This document shows, one piece after another, positions 26,901 to 40,297 of a stretch of 64,000 nt of DNA; within the stretch, counting starts at the first letter, position 1; every line of letters starts with the position of its first letter. Both the position numbers and the translations under genes were made by a program. The stretch spans positions 23,871,316-23,935,315 of the forward strand of contig NC_135219.1 in the NCBI RefSeq assembly GCF_052324685.1, written 5' to 3'. Origin of the DNA: Brachyhypopomus gauderio (taxonomy: Eukaryota; Chordata; Actinopteri; Gymnotiformes; Hypopomidae). The notes below the pieces were generated by a model. The model worked only from the letters and a program-made list of their open reading frames with translations, was not told the DNA's origin and did not search any database.

Positions 26901-28599
26901 TTAGAAAACGCACCTACACCAGCTAGCAGAACATTTTGCTTGTGTGACACCATCCATCACTGTGTTGCTCATACTTCACCTCAGGATCACCTCAGGATCA
27001 ACCTCCAGAAATATCCCTCTAGAAGTCATGCGTGATGACACGATAGTCCAGTTGCATTAACCCATTCAGTAACTGCCCCTGATTATGAAATCCAGCTCTG
27101 GGTGTGGATTTCAGATCCAGATACGAATACTTCCAGCATAGATCCCCTCACAGTGCTTCAAGTACCATGAACTACACGTTCAATGCAGCTGCCACTGGAG
27201 AACTCGGACATGTTAGTGCAGTTAGATGCATACATTCACCACACAAACATTTGGTTATCTGGATTTGCTGTTGTTTATAGAAACATGAAAGCACAACTTC
27301 AAAGCTTTGTGGGTAAATTCTGCAGAAACACCAAGGACATAATGGACTCTTCTATGTCAAACAGTCTCTTTAAATATTGGCATGTGAACAATTAAGTCAT
27401 AAATAGTCATTACAGACTTCAGCTTTAAAGCTTGTATAATGGTGTACCACCTGTTTAGGGCCCCATCATGATTAAACAGATGTAGACAGAAAAACAAATT
27501 AGTTAGGAGCAGAAAGGATCTACACCTGTTAGCTCTCTCCTACACAATAGCATCCATGGGTCTCCATCTACAATCACTACCACACTGAGAACTGACAAAG
27601 AAACTGATTTGAATTCCACCCCTGAGGTCTGGACAACACAGGACTTCATGAGGCTGTATGGTGCATGGGACATACCAATGAAGAGGGTGTGGTAAGGACT
27701 ATACATTAGCTCATTTGAGTGCTTTTGCTTTAAGGATTGTCACTGGGAAAAAATGCATCATGACTTCCATGTTCCGTAAAATCACTAAGATTATTGCATC
27801 TTTCCTAATGACCTAAGGCACAATTATGACGCCTTTCTATAAACATTCAAGCCAGATTACTTTAATCTCTCTGTATGAGTGATGAGAACATGCAGACAGC
27901 CCATAATACATGCCTCACTTTAGCCTGGGAGCTGTCTAACTGCCATATACTCCACAATAAAAGCATTTACTGTTCTTGGTTCTGAACCAAGTGTTTATAT
28001 GAAACCTTGCATGATGAACCCCAAAATAAGTTTCTCTTAAGCCCAACTTACAGTACATCTTACACAAGATCTCCGTAACCCTCTGGCAGGCCAGCAGTCT
28101 CTGTTAACACTACATATCAGAAATATTTATATATCCAACATCTCCAAGAAAGCTAAGAAGTCAAACTACAGCCTGGACAATGGACACTGTCCTGTGCCTC
28201 TGTGTCCCAAGAAAACTAGCCGGCACCACGGTCACCTGCACGGGCTCAGATTTATGGAGGCCACTGAAACATCTGCACTGCTTGCCTCGCTCTTCACCGC
28301 AACGGCTCTGTTCCTCTAACCCTGGTGGTAAACATCTCCCATCACCGTACATGAAAGCAGGCTGAACATTAAAGTGATTCATGTGCAGTCAGGAACTCGG
28401 CATATGGAATCACTCCCTGACCGTGTAGCTGCACCTTGTAGTCATCAGGTCTGTCGTTTAGCGCGTATCCAAAGAGCCGAGGAGGAACCGGGCTGTGACG
28501 GACCTCTCGACACCGCCGCGGCTGGACCTCGAGCCGCACGCGGAGAGCAGAACTGCACCTTTGGCTCCGCGCTGAGGAGCGTGCAAAACTAAAATGGTT
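20921..28599. other. Intergenic, no gene seen
   Basis: A long AT-rich interval without identifiable exons. Weak repeat remnants are present: 22478-22545 (atcaggtgtgtcagattagg type) and 24000-24060 (tggcatttagcagagcaact type), both resembling dispersed teleost repeats. 24590-24790 is a repeat-free complex block. 28430-28580 is GC- and CpG-rich and unlike its surroundings. Frames of 60-105 codons are scattered on both strands without family resemblance. Confidence 0.4.
26188..26204 (-). promoter_or_regulatory. CTCF-like motif
   Basis: The minus strand reads ctaccactagggggcag, a close match to the vertebrate CTCF core (CCASYAGRKGGCR). Motif match only; occupancy unknown. Confidence 0.4.
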
Positions 28600-28655
28600 T
28601 TGTGTTATGATTTTTTAGACAAAATATAAAACCTTTTATTAGCAATACAACTGGT

Positions 28656-30380
28656 ATGTCATCTGGTTTGGTTGACATCGATTTAAATCGCATACTGGGA
28701 GAAAAACTTGATGCTTTTCATCCACTCCCACAATCAGAATTAGAGAAAATAATTTCTTCCTTAAATTGTGCTACCTGCACACTAGACTCTGTTCCATCAA
28801 AGTTATTAAAAGAGGTATTACCAGCGGTAACTGAACCTCTTCTAACTATAGTTAACTCATCCATTACAATAGGTCACATGCCCAAATCATGTAAATTAGC
28901 AGTTATTAAACCTCTGATTAAGAAACCAAATCTTGATCCTACTGTACTATCTAATTATAGACCCATTTCAAACACATCATTTATATCTAAGATCATAGAA
29001 AAAGCTGTTGCCCAGCAATTATGCCTATATCTGCATAGGCATCACATATTTGAAAAGTTCCAATCTGGTTTTAGGCCCCATCACAGTACTGAAACAGCAT
29101 TAGTTAAAGTAACAAATGACCTCCTCCTTGCTTCAGATCAAGGTTATGTATCGCTGTTAGTGCTTCTTGATCTTAGTGCAGCTTTCGACTCAATTGATCA
29201 TAGGATCTTGCTAGAAAGGTTAGAACGCTGGGTTGGAGTCTCTGGCACAGCCCTTTCATGGTTTCATTCTTACTTAACAAATCGCTATCAGTTTGTAGAG
29301 CTCAATAATATTCCATCCAAACGTACAAAAGTTAAATATGGGGTCCCGCAAGGCTCCATTCTAGGACCACTATTATTTACATTATATATGCTACCATTGG
29401 GCACAGTTATAAACAAACATGGTGTCAATTTTCACTGCTATGCAGATGACACTCAACTTTACATATCAGCCAAACCTGATGACAAACTCAGTTTAAGAAA
29501 AATTGAGGCCTGTGTAAGAGATATTAAATGCTGGATGTCTCTAAACTTCCTCCAACTTAATGAGGACAAAACAGAGGTTCTCCTTCTGGGCCCTAAGGCC
29601 TCAAAACAGAAAATTCCAGATCTAATGCTTAATCTCGCAGGCTACCCCATTACACCTGGCACAGTAGCCAAAAACCTAGGCGTCATACTCGACTCTGACC
29701 TATCATTTGATAAATACATAGATAATAGTACTAGGATAGCTTTTCTACATCTCCGTAACATTGCTAAATTAAGAAATGCATTATCACAGGATGATGCGGA
29801 AAAATTGGTGCACGCCTTTGTTAGCTCTAGATTAGACTACTGCAATGCACTACTGTCAGGATGTTCAAATAGGAATCTAAATAAACTTCAAATAGTTCAA
29901 AATGCCGCAGCCAGGGTTCTGACCAGAACTAGAAAATTTCAGCATATCAGTCCAGTCCTATCAGCCCTGCATTGGCTCCCAGTTAAATTCCGTATTGACT
30001 TTATTGACCGTATTGTAAACCCTGTAAAGCTGCTTTGCGACAACTTGAGTTGTTAAAAGCGCTATACAAATAAACTTTGATTGATTGATTGACTTTAAAA
30101 TTCTTTTATTAACTTATAAAGCATTGCACGGGCTTGCTCCTGAGTACCTTCAGGAACTTATTTCCTATTACGAACCCCCACGCCCACTAAGATCACAGGG
30201 TGCTGGTCTTTTATTAGTTCCAAAAATTAATAAGGTAACAGCAGGGGGAAGAGCCTTTTCTTGTAAGGCCCCCCAGCTTTGGAATAATCTTCCTAAATGC
30301 GTCCGGGACTCTGACACAGTCACAATCTTTAAGTCTAGGTTGAAAACCCACTTATTTAATTTAGCGTTTGATAATTAATA
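28656..30380 (+). pseudogene. Reverse transcriptase of L2-like LINE, interrupted
   Basis: The first frame (28656-30056, 466 codons) has the RT core: NYRPIS near residue 109, [12 protein letters not shown] near residue 170, [13 protein letters not shown] near residue 229, and the catalytic YADD at 29439-29450. The coding sequence resumes at 30098 in another frame (WNNLP motif and the usual L2 C-terminal end, stop near 30376). The break is caused by the 84-bp insertion at 30004-30087 that ends the first frame early. It lacks the N-terminal endonuclease, so it cannot move itself. Confidence 0.9.
29994..30097 (+). mobile_element. 84-bp insertion of an L2-type 3' tail, with target duplication
   Basis: Positions 30004-30087 are foreign to the RT frame. 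They contain gtaaagctgctttgcgacaa and aaagcgctatacaaataaa followed by (TTGA)n, closely matching the end of the host LINE at 30997-31076. Identical attgacttta copies flank the insert (29994-30003 and 30088-30097). Removing the insert and one copy of the duplication returns the RT frame. This is a very short retrotransposed copy of a LINE tail, or of a SINE sharing that tail. Confidence 0.85.
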
Positions 30381-31208
30381 TCCCCCCTTAGATAAAAGTA
30401 CAGATCCAGGGGTTCTTAGACAAAGGGTTTTTTGGTAGACTGGGGCGCTGGTGCTGTCGTCCTGTCACTGCTCGTGGTCACTCAAGTTTGTTGACAGTGC
30501 AGTGGACGGATACCATTGTCTCAGAATGCCCCCAAGCCTATGTTACCTTCTGGTTCTGCCTTTTTTAGCTAGGCTGTAATAATTTAACTAAATGCCGGAG
30601 TTGCTGCCACACTCCAGAAATGTGTTTAATTTCATCTGTCCTGTATATGTCCTCATACAGAGCTAATTTTCCCTGTTTCATTTCTCCACATGGCTGCCCG
30701 CCTGCTTGAGGAATAATGAGATGAGGAGACCAGCGATCCATCCTGGGCCAGCCACCTCCTGCCTAACCGGATGCATACATCATGATGGACATTATTACAT
30801 CTTTTTCCTTTTCTTTCTCTTCTTTCTGTCTAAATTGTTGTTGTTGTCATGGTGACCGGTGTCGGCCAGAGGAGGATGGGTTCCCCCCCTGAGTCTTGGT
30901 TCCTCTCAAGGTTTCTTCCTCATGCAAAAAACTAGGGAGTTTTTCCTTGCCACTGTCGCCTTTGGCTTGCTCACTGGGGTCTAAGACACGGCACTTGTAA
31001 AGCTGCTTTGTGACAACAACTGTTGTAAAAAGCGCTATATAAATAAAATTTGATTGATTGATTGATTGATTGATTAGTCTTGTTTTTCCTTCGACATGTG
31101 CATTAGCATACAATCATCATCTGAAATGGGGCAATTGCCTTTTATTACAATGATGGTGCATATTTGGTAATAATTACAGTCAACTACTTTTAATTTAATT
31201 ACACTTCA

Positions 31209-31229
31209 TTTATTTGATCTATTTTTATT
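31209..31229 (-). promoter_or_regulatory. Candidate poly(A) signals of cd109
   Basis: Two AATAAA hexamers on the minus strand, 31224-31229 and 31209-31214, lie about 180-200 nt past the cd109 stop codon. Either could end the transcript. Confidence 0.5.
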
Positions 31230-31403
31230 GATCCACTTCAGGTATTTTGTATCAAAAGTATTCACTTGCTAATAATCTTTTTTTTTCTAAATCAGACACA
31301 CAACACTTTGCCCAGGAACCACAGACCAGAGTTCCCTCCTAACTTAAGTCTAAATCTTAATCTTGACTACACAAAGGACTTCATATTTCATCCATAATTT
31401 TAT

Positions 31404-31606
31404 TTAGAAACGTATGGCCAGAGCGAGGAGAGCCCCCAGGAGCAGGAGCAGGCTGTGAGGAACACACTGGAGGAGGTGTGAGGACAACACGGTGTCGTCC
31501 ATGGTCATTGTCTGGAAGTTGCATTGGGAGCAGTTTTCCCCACAGAAAACACAAAATGGCATCTGGCGTCTGATCTCAGAAGTGTACGCCTTTATCGTTT
31601 TCCTCC
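31404..31606 (-). CDS. cd109: cd109 last exon: GPI-attachment signal
   Basis: Completes the YYEPRR motif, then gives a Cys-rich stretch ([11 protein letters not shown]) and a terminal hydrophobic run ([16 protein letters not shown]) before the TAA at 31404-31406. A hydrophobic tail with no cytoplasmic extension fits a GPI-anchor signal, as in mammalian CD109. The exact anchor site cannot be read with certainty. Confidence 0.85.
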
Positions 31607-34600
31607 CTGTCAGGATAGAAACATTGAGACAGGTGTTCAGACGTGAGGTCACAATTTGAGCAAATTTGAGACGTCATTTGAACGATGTTGTGTCTGGTCG
31701 TCAAGCAGTGGGCTTACGTGGCTCGTAGTAGTCATATAGAGAAACAGACGCATCACTGACACTGGTCACTTTAAACTCTAGCGTGGTTGGGATTACCACG
31801 AATTCTTCAGATGTGGTAACCTGTGAGGAGATTAGAGCAGGTGAAGCACACTTTATTGTGATGTTTGTGGAGCTTGTGAGATGTGTCCAGTGTAATAATT
31901 CAGCTAGGGGCATGTTTAGTAAGAAATATCAATCACATCATCATCAGATTAGAAAGCATTTTTGATATGCTGTGCTGAAGTGTTTTTGTCTTACAGGAAA
32001 TGGCAGGGTAGTGTGGATTGTTTCCTTACTGACCTATGATAATAGGCTGTATGATATTAGGCTGTAATGGGAAACATTTGATGATATTTATGGGGAACAT
32101 AGTTTGCCATTAATAAATAATAGTAAAAGACATACAGTATATACAAAGTTTAACAATAACATGTCCTTATAAAGCAAATAGTGCAGTAATAGTAATAGAA
32201 CAATTCTGGGCCTCTTATTGATCACAGAGCTGAGCACATCAGTTCCTGAGGGAATAATGTCAAAGTGAAAACATAATCACGTGTGTGGCTCACTGAGTCT
32301 AAGTAGAGGATGACTTTGCCTGGGCTCGTCTCCACTCTTCGCACCAGGTCATTGAGAGGGACGCCCTTCTGAGCCAAACCGAAGCCGGTGAGCAGGCCAA
32401 TCTCCAAAATGGCCATACCGGTCCGATTCAGCGCCTGGTTCTCCTTCAGCCTGAGAAGGAAACAGATTAAGGTGCTTCACTGGCTGCTGTTGCACATGAA
32501 CCTCAGGGTGATATTGTCCTCCAACATGTCTCGTTCCCTAAGAAGAGTAAAGATAGGACCACTTTAGGTGGGTCCCCATGTGGGTCCTTCAGAATTCTTC
32601 AGTTCTTCTATGCTGGACTGTCCACTTTGGTATCATGTCAGGACAGACAATCACAGCTCACATTTAGGAATAGCTCTAGCTGATATTAAATAGCTCTGTA
32701 AACCCTAGCCTACAATTGGAATCTAATCTATCAGATTACCATTTCATCATACTTTAACAAGTTAGATTAGTTACACTATATTGCCAAAAGTATTCGCTCA
32801 CCCATCCAAATTATCGGAATCAGGTGTTCCAGTCACATTCATGGCCACAGATGTATAAAATAAAGCACAAAGGCTATGGTATAAAGTCCATAAAGACATG
32901 GATATCAGAGTCTGGTGTGGATGAACTTGACTGGCCTGCACAGAGTCCTGACCTCAACCCGATGGAACACCTTTGGGATGAATTAGAGTGGAGACTGAGA
33001 GCCAGGCCTTCTTGTCCAACATCAGTATGTGACCTCACAAATGCGCTTTTCGAAGAATGGTCAAAAATCCCCATAAACACACTCCTAAACCTTGTGGACA
33101 GCCTTCCCAGAAGAGATGAAGCTGTTCTAACTCCAAAGGGTGGACCAACGTCACATTGAATCACATGGATTAGGAATGGGATGTCACTTAAGCTCATATG
33201 TGAGTCAAGGAAGGTGAGTGAATACTTTTGTCAACATACTGTATCTGGCAAAGCCTGAAGACATTTGATATTTTTTATGCTTATCATCCTTCAGTATTTA
33301 TTTATGTAATGTTTGTATAATGTTCATATCTCTTACCGGAAATATATGTGAATGTCAACATTGTACGTGTCAAAATCCACGATGTTTATGTACAAATCAA
33401 ATGCCTCTTGTATGTGAGCGTCTCGATGTCTGCGATGTGCTGGAGTTTTGATGAGGTAGAACGCCGTGAGCTGAGATGGAGTGGAGAGCACAGAACTAAG
33501 GAGTGTTGAGAACATCTCCATCCACAACTGCGAATGAACTAATAAATCATTAATTGACACATTTCTGTTTGTATTCAGTGAGTCCATATGAGCGTGCTGC
33601 TAAGGCCTCCGTTCTTTGAAAAGCCGCCTGGAACAGGCAAAGCAGTTCAAGATGTTGTGAGGGTCTCCCGTAGACCAGCGGGGGTCTCCCGTAGACCAGC
33701 GGGGGTCTCCCGTAGACCAGCGGGGGACTCCCGTAGACCAGCGGGGGTCTCCCGTAGACCAGCGGGGGTCTCCCGTAGACCAGCGGGGGTCTCCCGTAGA
33801 CCAGCGGGGGTCTCCCGTAGACCAGCGGGGGACTCCCGTAGACCAGCGAGGGTCTCCCGTAGACCAGCGGGGGTCTCCCGTAGACCAGCGGGGGTCTCCC
33901 GTAGACCAGCGGGGGTCTCCCGTAGACCAGCGGGGGTCTCCCGTAGACCAGCGGGGGTCTCCCGTAGACCAGCGGGGGACTCCCGTAGACCAGCGAGGGT
34001 CTCCCGTAGACCAGCGAGGGTCTCCCGTAGACCAGCGGGGGTCTCCCGTAGACCAGCGGGGGTCTCCCGTAGACCAGCGAGGGTCTCCCGTAGACCAGCG
34101 GGGGACTCCCGTAGACCAGCGAGGGACTCCCGTAGACCAGCGGGTACAGAATGCGTCACGCCAAACGTCCCGGTAAAGGTTCTGCACACGGACAACAGCG
34201 GGACATTCTTCTAATTATGGTCACTCTTCATCCTGAGGGTCTGAGTCACGCAGGATTTTCTGGTTCCTGCGTTTCTCTCACAGCTGCAGGACTCGTGCCT
34301 TCATGTTTCTTGTAAACTAGAATTTCCCAAACGCTGAGCAACTCCGCCCCTACGCAGATCTCCATCTGCCTGTATGTGAAGTCAAACTGCCCTAAACACG
34401 CAGCTGAAACTCTGTGAAAGGCACAAACTTTCGCCATCGAGGACGTCATTTCATTAAAGAAACATAATGTGACCCGTCCTACTTTTGGCCTTGGCAGGAA
34501 CAGAGCGTACGTTTCCGTTTGATGGCCATTTTGTTGTTTTTATGTCTTTTCTTGACATCTGGATCCAGATATGAAAAGCTGCTCCAAGCTCATTGTGTAC

Positions 34601-37600
34601 GGCAGCTCTGCTCAGACTTCCCGGTTGGTGTGAAGAGAACGGTTGTGTAGAGGAGGTGAGCGTACCTGAAACAGCGCAAACCCTCGCCCCGACGCAGACA
34701 CCTTGATGTGAAGATTCTCACTGGCTTCAATCTGCCAAACCAAACCTGCAATTATTCCCCACAGCACAAAAATGTAGAAATAGCATAGAGCTTAGTGTGG
34801 TGTGTAGTGTCAGCCACCTCCTGGCTCTGGTACTGCAGGTAGTTGTGAGGGTCTATGGTGAAGCCAGCTACCACGGCCCTGGAGGAAGTCACGCTGATGG
34901 AGACCCTGATCTGCTCAGGGCTGCTCAGGGCGGCGTAGGCCGATAGAGCCTGCAGAGCGATCACTGTGTCCTTTAGAGACAGGAGAACAGCCAGGGCAGT
35001 TAAAGGGAGGGGGCAACAAGGGCAATTCATGGAGACTTGCATGAGCAAACTCGAATGGGCGAACAGACTGGCTGGCTTAGTGTTTGCAAGTTTGTTCAAA
35101 AAAATCCAGTGAACATGCAACTGTCCATGGCAGTAAACAGAAGAACATTTAAAATACAATGTAGTGAAGGGTATCTGAATGATCAGTGCAGCTCCTACAG
35201 TGAAGGCATTTTACATAAAGTATGGGTGGAAACTATGTTGTTGGCAGAAGTCAGTAGTATGCAGATATCTTAGCTTTCTTCTTATTTATAAAACATTTGT
35301 ACAGTCCTTCTCATAATGCCAATATTGTAAGCTTCAAATGGAAATGCCATAGCAGGGCATTGTTCTGAAAACTAAAATCCTGGCTTGATCTGGGCAGCTT
35401 TCTTTGGTGTAATTACCGCCACTGCCACCATATGACCAGCAGGTGGCGCCCCGCAGGGTCTGGTGTTTGATCTCCAGGGGTAACTCACACTCCATCACCT
35501 GCCGGCTATTAGCACATGAAAGGTCAGGGTAGCACAGGGTCTGGCCGCTTTGATGAGGTAGTCTTTAATCTCGCAGCACACACATCCACGACAGACAGCA
35601 GGCACAGGACAGCCGGGGTTTTGCTTTATTGAACGTGCCGGATAACAATTGCTCAGTCATAAGAATCGTGTGCTTTACTGAGCAATATTTGCCTGAAATA
35701 TTATTTCAGGTGATTATGCAGGCGTTTAAACATCTGATGGAGAATCTAAATGGAGCAGGCTTCAGATGCCTTATAAAAGGGGGGTTATAATTTAATTAGA
35801 GCAGTATTGTACAGTATGCTCATTCAGTAATATGCTATTAACCAGTTACATTTTTCTATGTGTACATGTGTACTATGGGCATAAAAATTATAGTCCATGG
35901 TTTAGTGAAGGTTTTGCAGAATAAAATGTGTAATTTCAAATCAGAACACTATCAACTGGTCTGCACCAATACCCCACATATAGGGCACTGTGTAGTATGT
36001 GAGTTTATGTGAGGGTGTGTGAGTGTGTGTCTGAGTGAGGGTGTGTAAGTGTGTGTGTGTGAGGGTGTGTGTCTGTCTGAGTGTGTGTGAGGGTGTGTGT
36101 CTGTCTGAGTGTGTGTGTGTGTCTGAGTGTGTGTGAGTGTGTGTGAGGGTGTGTGAGTGCGTGTGAGGGTGTGTGAGTGCGTGTGAGGGTGTGTGTGTCT
36201 GAGGGTGTGTGTGTGTGTGAGGGTGTGTGTGTGTGTGTGAGGGTGTGAGTGTGTGTGTGTGTGTGTGAGGGTGTGAGTGTGTGTGTGTGTGTGTGTGTGA
36301 GGGTGTGAGTGTGTGTGCCTGAGTGGAGCCGAATCCCCCCGTGTGGCTCCTCTGTTGGATCAGCCACTTCATCAGCGTGAAGCCCTGCCATGCCCTGCCC
36401 TGCCTGTAGAGGGCGAGCAGCACATAGGCTGCCATCTCCACCTCAGCTGTGGGGGGTTGACAGGAGGCTGTCAGGCTGTTGTCAGGGGAACTCCACGTTG
36501 GCACCCCATCTGAGTGAGGGTGAGAGGGGGTGAGATGGGGCAAGAGTGGGTGAGATGGGTGAGGGGGGTGAGATGGAGTTAGGGAGGGTGAGAGGGGGTG
36601 AGATAAGGAGAGAGGGGGTGAGATAGGGAGAGGGAGGGTGAGTGAGGGTGAGAGGGGGTGAGATGGGGCAAGAGTGGGTGAGTGGGGGTGAGATAGGGTG
36701 AGAGGGGGTGAGATGGGTGAGAGTGGGTGAGATGGAGTTAGGGAGGGTGAGAGGGGGTGAGATAAGGAGAGAGGGAGTGATATGGGGTGAGGGAGGGTGA
36801 GTGGGGGTGATATAGGGTGAGGGAGGGTGAGAGGGGGTGAGATGGGTGAGAGTGGGTGAGATGGAGTTAGGGAGGGTGAGAGGGGGTGAGATAAGGAGAG
36901 AGGGGGTGAGATAGGGAGAGGGAGGGTGAGATGGAGTATTGACAAGTATTGTATTGACATCTGTGGAACTTACATGAACGAGAGTGCTTACCCACCATGC
37001 ATTTGGGCTCTGTCCATTAGCACAGTGAGAGCCACGCTAGCAAAGGGGCTTTGAGCCAGTGTTAGGGCATAGGTCACCAGACTTAGACTGTAGCTACTAG
37101 AAATCCCTTCATTGAGTTTGAAGGTCAGGTAGTTAACTGCATCAGATATCTGACCTGCAGAGGTATTCTAACAAGTAAAAAAAGAAAGAAAAGAAAGAGT
37201 TATGGTTAGCATACGTTAGCATATGTTAGCATACTTACACAGAAGAGCAAGTGACTAACTGAATGTTTTCTCACACAGTACATTCCAGAAAGGCTTTAGT
37301 TACACAGAACATCATGTACGGATTGTTATCTCTGTTCTCCAAACCCATCAACGTCACTGTAACCCTAATAAAATATACCAACTCCTGCAGTGCTGATGTC
37401 TGTAGTCTTTTCAGGGCAGCTGACTGGCTCTCACCTCTTGTTCACCTTTGACCTTTCATGACTCTTACCGTGTATTCCGGGTCTTCCAGCAAAGCCACGA
37501 GGACGTATGCAGTGAGGGACACGGGGCCGTCCAGCGCCCCCTGGAGCTCCGTGTGGATGACCCGGCCGGGTTCCTGGAAGGTTCCTGTGGGTGTCTGCTG

Positions 37601-39950
37601 AGCGCTCAGCCACCCGGCCGCCCTCATCAGCACCGCCGGGTCGATGAAGACGGACGCCCGAGCCTGAAGGAAACACTTCAACACAAACGCCGTCAACCTG
37701 GAAGGAGAAACAAGAGGAAAACTTCAGCAGATGTTCCATCACATGTTCATTCATCTTGGAAATGTTAAAGACCTTGACTTTTATAACATACATCAGAACT
37801 GCAGTGGTATTGATAAAGGTGGTACCTATAGCCACATTTTAGATGTTTACACTGTAACCAACTTCAATTAAACTGTGTCATAGTTATATGCAACATATGA
37901 AAATGATTGGCCCCCTCACCATGTGCTTCCAGAAGGGTCAATATCTCCAAAAGCACTAAAGGAGCCATCTTCTCTTTGGTATGACAGTTCACGCTCATAA
38001 CCTGCTTATACACAAACAATCCTCACTCAACATTTTACACTCACCTACAACCAATGCACATGCACACAACACACATTCACAAACAATTCAGGCTTTTCCT
38101 AATTAATCCTTTGCTTTCGTTTCCTCTTCCATTCATTCCGTATCCTCTGGACAATTCGTGTTAGCAGCCTATTTGTAAACAGGAGTTCTTACGCGTTTGG
38201 GGACGTGGTGTTGTCCACAGACGGTGCTGGTCCAGGACACTCACCTTGCTGCATGAACTGCAGAGCGATGCTGCGAGTGTCTTGTAGCTGGCCCACGCTA
38301 CTCAGATACTGCCACACATAAACCGCCGGGGCAAAGTGGACCATGTTCTGCTCACCACAGCCGTATGGCATCTGAATAAGAGAGTCCAGTCCACTGATGG
38401 ACGGCCCCAGGATGTCCCCTTTCCCAGTCACAACACACACACACACACACACACACAGGACACACATTCTGAAATTTAGAACACAAAACACGCAGGGTAG
38501 TAAAACAGGTAGTAAAAATGTTACGTGGTACATGAGATTTCCAAAGAAACAGAACCGCTCAGACAAAAGTCCTTCATCAACTATGCAAGCAAAGCGACTC
38601 ACAAGTAAACCACCTCTCTCTCTCTCTCTCTCTCTCTCGCTCTCTCTCTCGCTCTCTCTCTCTCTCTTTTGCTCTCTCTCTCTCCCCATTTTGACTAATG
38701 CCCCCTAAACTTGAGCACTACAGCAGTGCTCGCGCTACACAAGCGGAGAAGGCCACTTCAGTGGTACCATGAGCGATGTTGGAGCGCTTCACCACCTCCA
38801 GCACCCAGGGCAGCCATCACAATCACACAGCTGCCGGACATTAACCAAAAAAACCTGCATAATCACCCTGCATAATGAACCAGAGCCAAGATACTCTTCC
38901 TAAACTCAAATATTTATGGATCAACATGCTTGACTTATTATCTTGTGCAAGTGTTTTCAACCAAAACACATGTTAAAAGACAGAGAAAGACAGAGAGTGG
39001 ACAGAATAGTGGAAGATGAGGAGAGCTAAAGAAACGAGGGAGGCGAGAAAGAAATCAGTGAGAAGTAAAACTAGAGGAAAAGCAAGAAGTGAGATATCAT
39101 AGGTGGTGTTGGTGCAGGTGTATCTGCTCCTCCACCTGATGGAGCCAGTGAGTAGGCCTGGGGTGGGTTGGTTTGGTGGAGGAAGGTGGAGGAATGGTGG
39201 GACAGACATACCCACAGCAGTGACCTGAGCCCTCCGACTGCCTTCCACTACATCAGCAGGGAAGAGAAACTCCAGCTCCCTGGACAGACGTGTCTTCTGT
39301 GGACCAAACTCCATGAACAGCGTCTGGGTGAACGACTGCTCCATTCCCTCTGGCTAAAGAGTAACCATGAAACATAAGTGGTCCAGTTAAGTCTGCAGGA
39401 AGGTTTAAAAAACAGGCTGCTTTGATATATGTGAATAAGGAGAGTTTGGGACATGCAATGAATCTCCATGATGAGGTTTTGGGCCCACAATGTGTTATAA
39501 GAGTTTCTAAGAGAGATATGGAAAAGTTCCGATAGAGTACTGAGGGAAAACATTTTCATTCACAAATTGCAGGAACCAACTCTACAGTGTCCCAAAGAAT
39601 TTGTTGAATCTTAAGAACAAATTCCTAAATACTCTTTATTAAGGTTTTCAAAGCTGCTGAGAAATTTGGTAACTAAAATGTTGGAGAGATCCATATCCCT
39701 GTCACCTTGACCAGGATGGTTTGGTAGATTGAATCAAAGGCGTAGGAGGTGAGGGCTCGGATAGAGATGGGCATGTGGCCCAGCTCGGTGGCTCTGATGG
39801 GAAACAACACGGTCGTGGAGTTCCTCCTGAGTACAGACACCCTGTGTATGGCTGCTGCCAGAGGAACCTCCCCTTCAGTGGTCACCAGCTCAAACATGCT
39901 GCTCTCATCAAGAATCACTGCTGCCTGGATGAGAGAGAGAGAGAGAGATG

Positions 39951-39981
<31 letters not shown>

Positions 39982-40014
39982 AGGGAGAAAGAGAGAGATG
40001 GAGAGAGAGAGAGA

Positions 40015-40055
<41 letters not shown>

Positions 40056-40119
40056 AGAGATAGAGATGGAGAGAAGGAGAAAGAAAAAGAGATGGAGAGA
40101 GAGAGATAGAGATGGGTGG

Positions 40120-40165
<46 letters not shown>

Positions 40166-40204
40166 AGAGAGAGAGAGATGGAGAGAGAGATGGAGAGAGA
40201 GATG

Positions 40205-40235
<31 letters not shown>

Positions 40236-40261
40236 AGAGATGGAGAGAGGGGTGGGAGGAG

Positions 40262-40297
<36 letters not shown>

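Larger units (their letters stand above)
28600..31076 (+). mobile_element. 5'-truncated L2-like LINE
   Basis: It carries the reverse transcriptase part of a non-LTR retrotransposon and a 3' UTR ending in (TTGA)n at about 31050-31076. The 3' UTR has the fish L2-type block tctcaaggtttcttcctc and gggagtttttccttgcca, then aaagcgctatataaataaa just before the tail. No endonuclease domain is present, so the copy is 5' truncated; the left limit is approximate. A short insertion at 30004-30087 splits the frame. I did not find a target duplication for the LINE itself. Confidence 0.85.

Noticed and set aside
33588..34214. Long Arg/Pro-rich plus-strand frame and Trp/Ser/Thr/Gly-rich minus-strand frames
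   Set aside because: Produced by the 21-bp minisatellite within a cd109 intron.
36005..36960. Frame of 339 codons on the minus strand (Pro/Ser/Leu/Thr/His)
   Set aside because: Joins two tandem arrays across true cd109 exon 26; only the exon portion (36319-36509) is supported.
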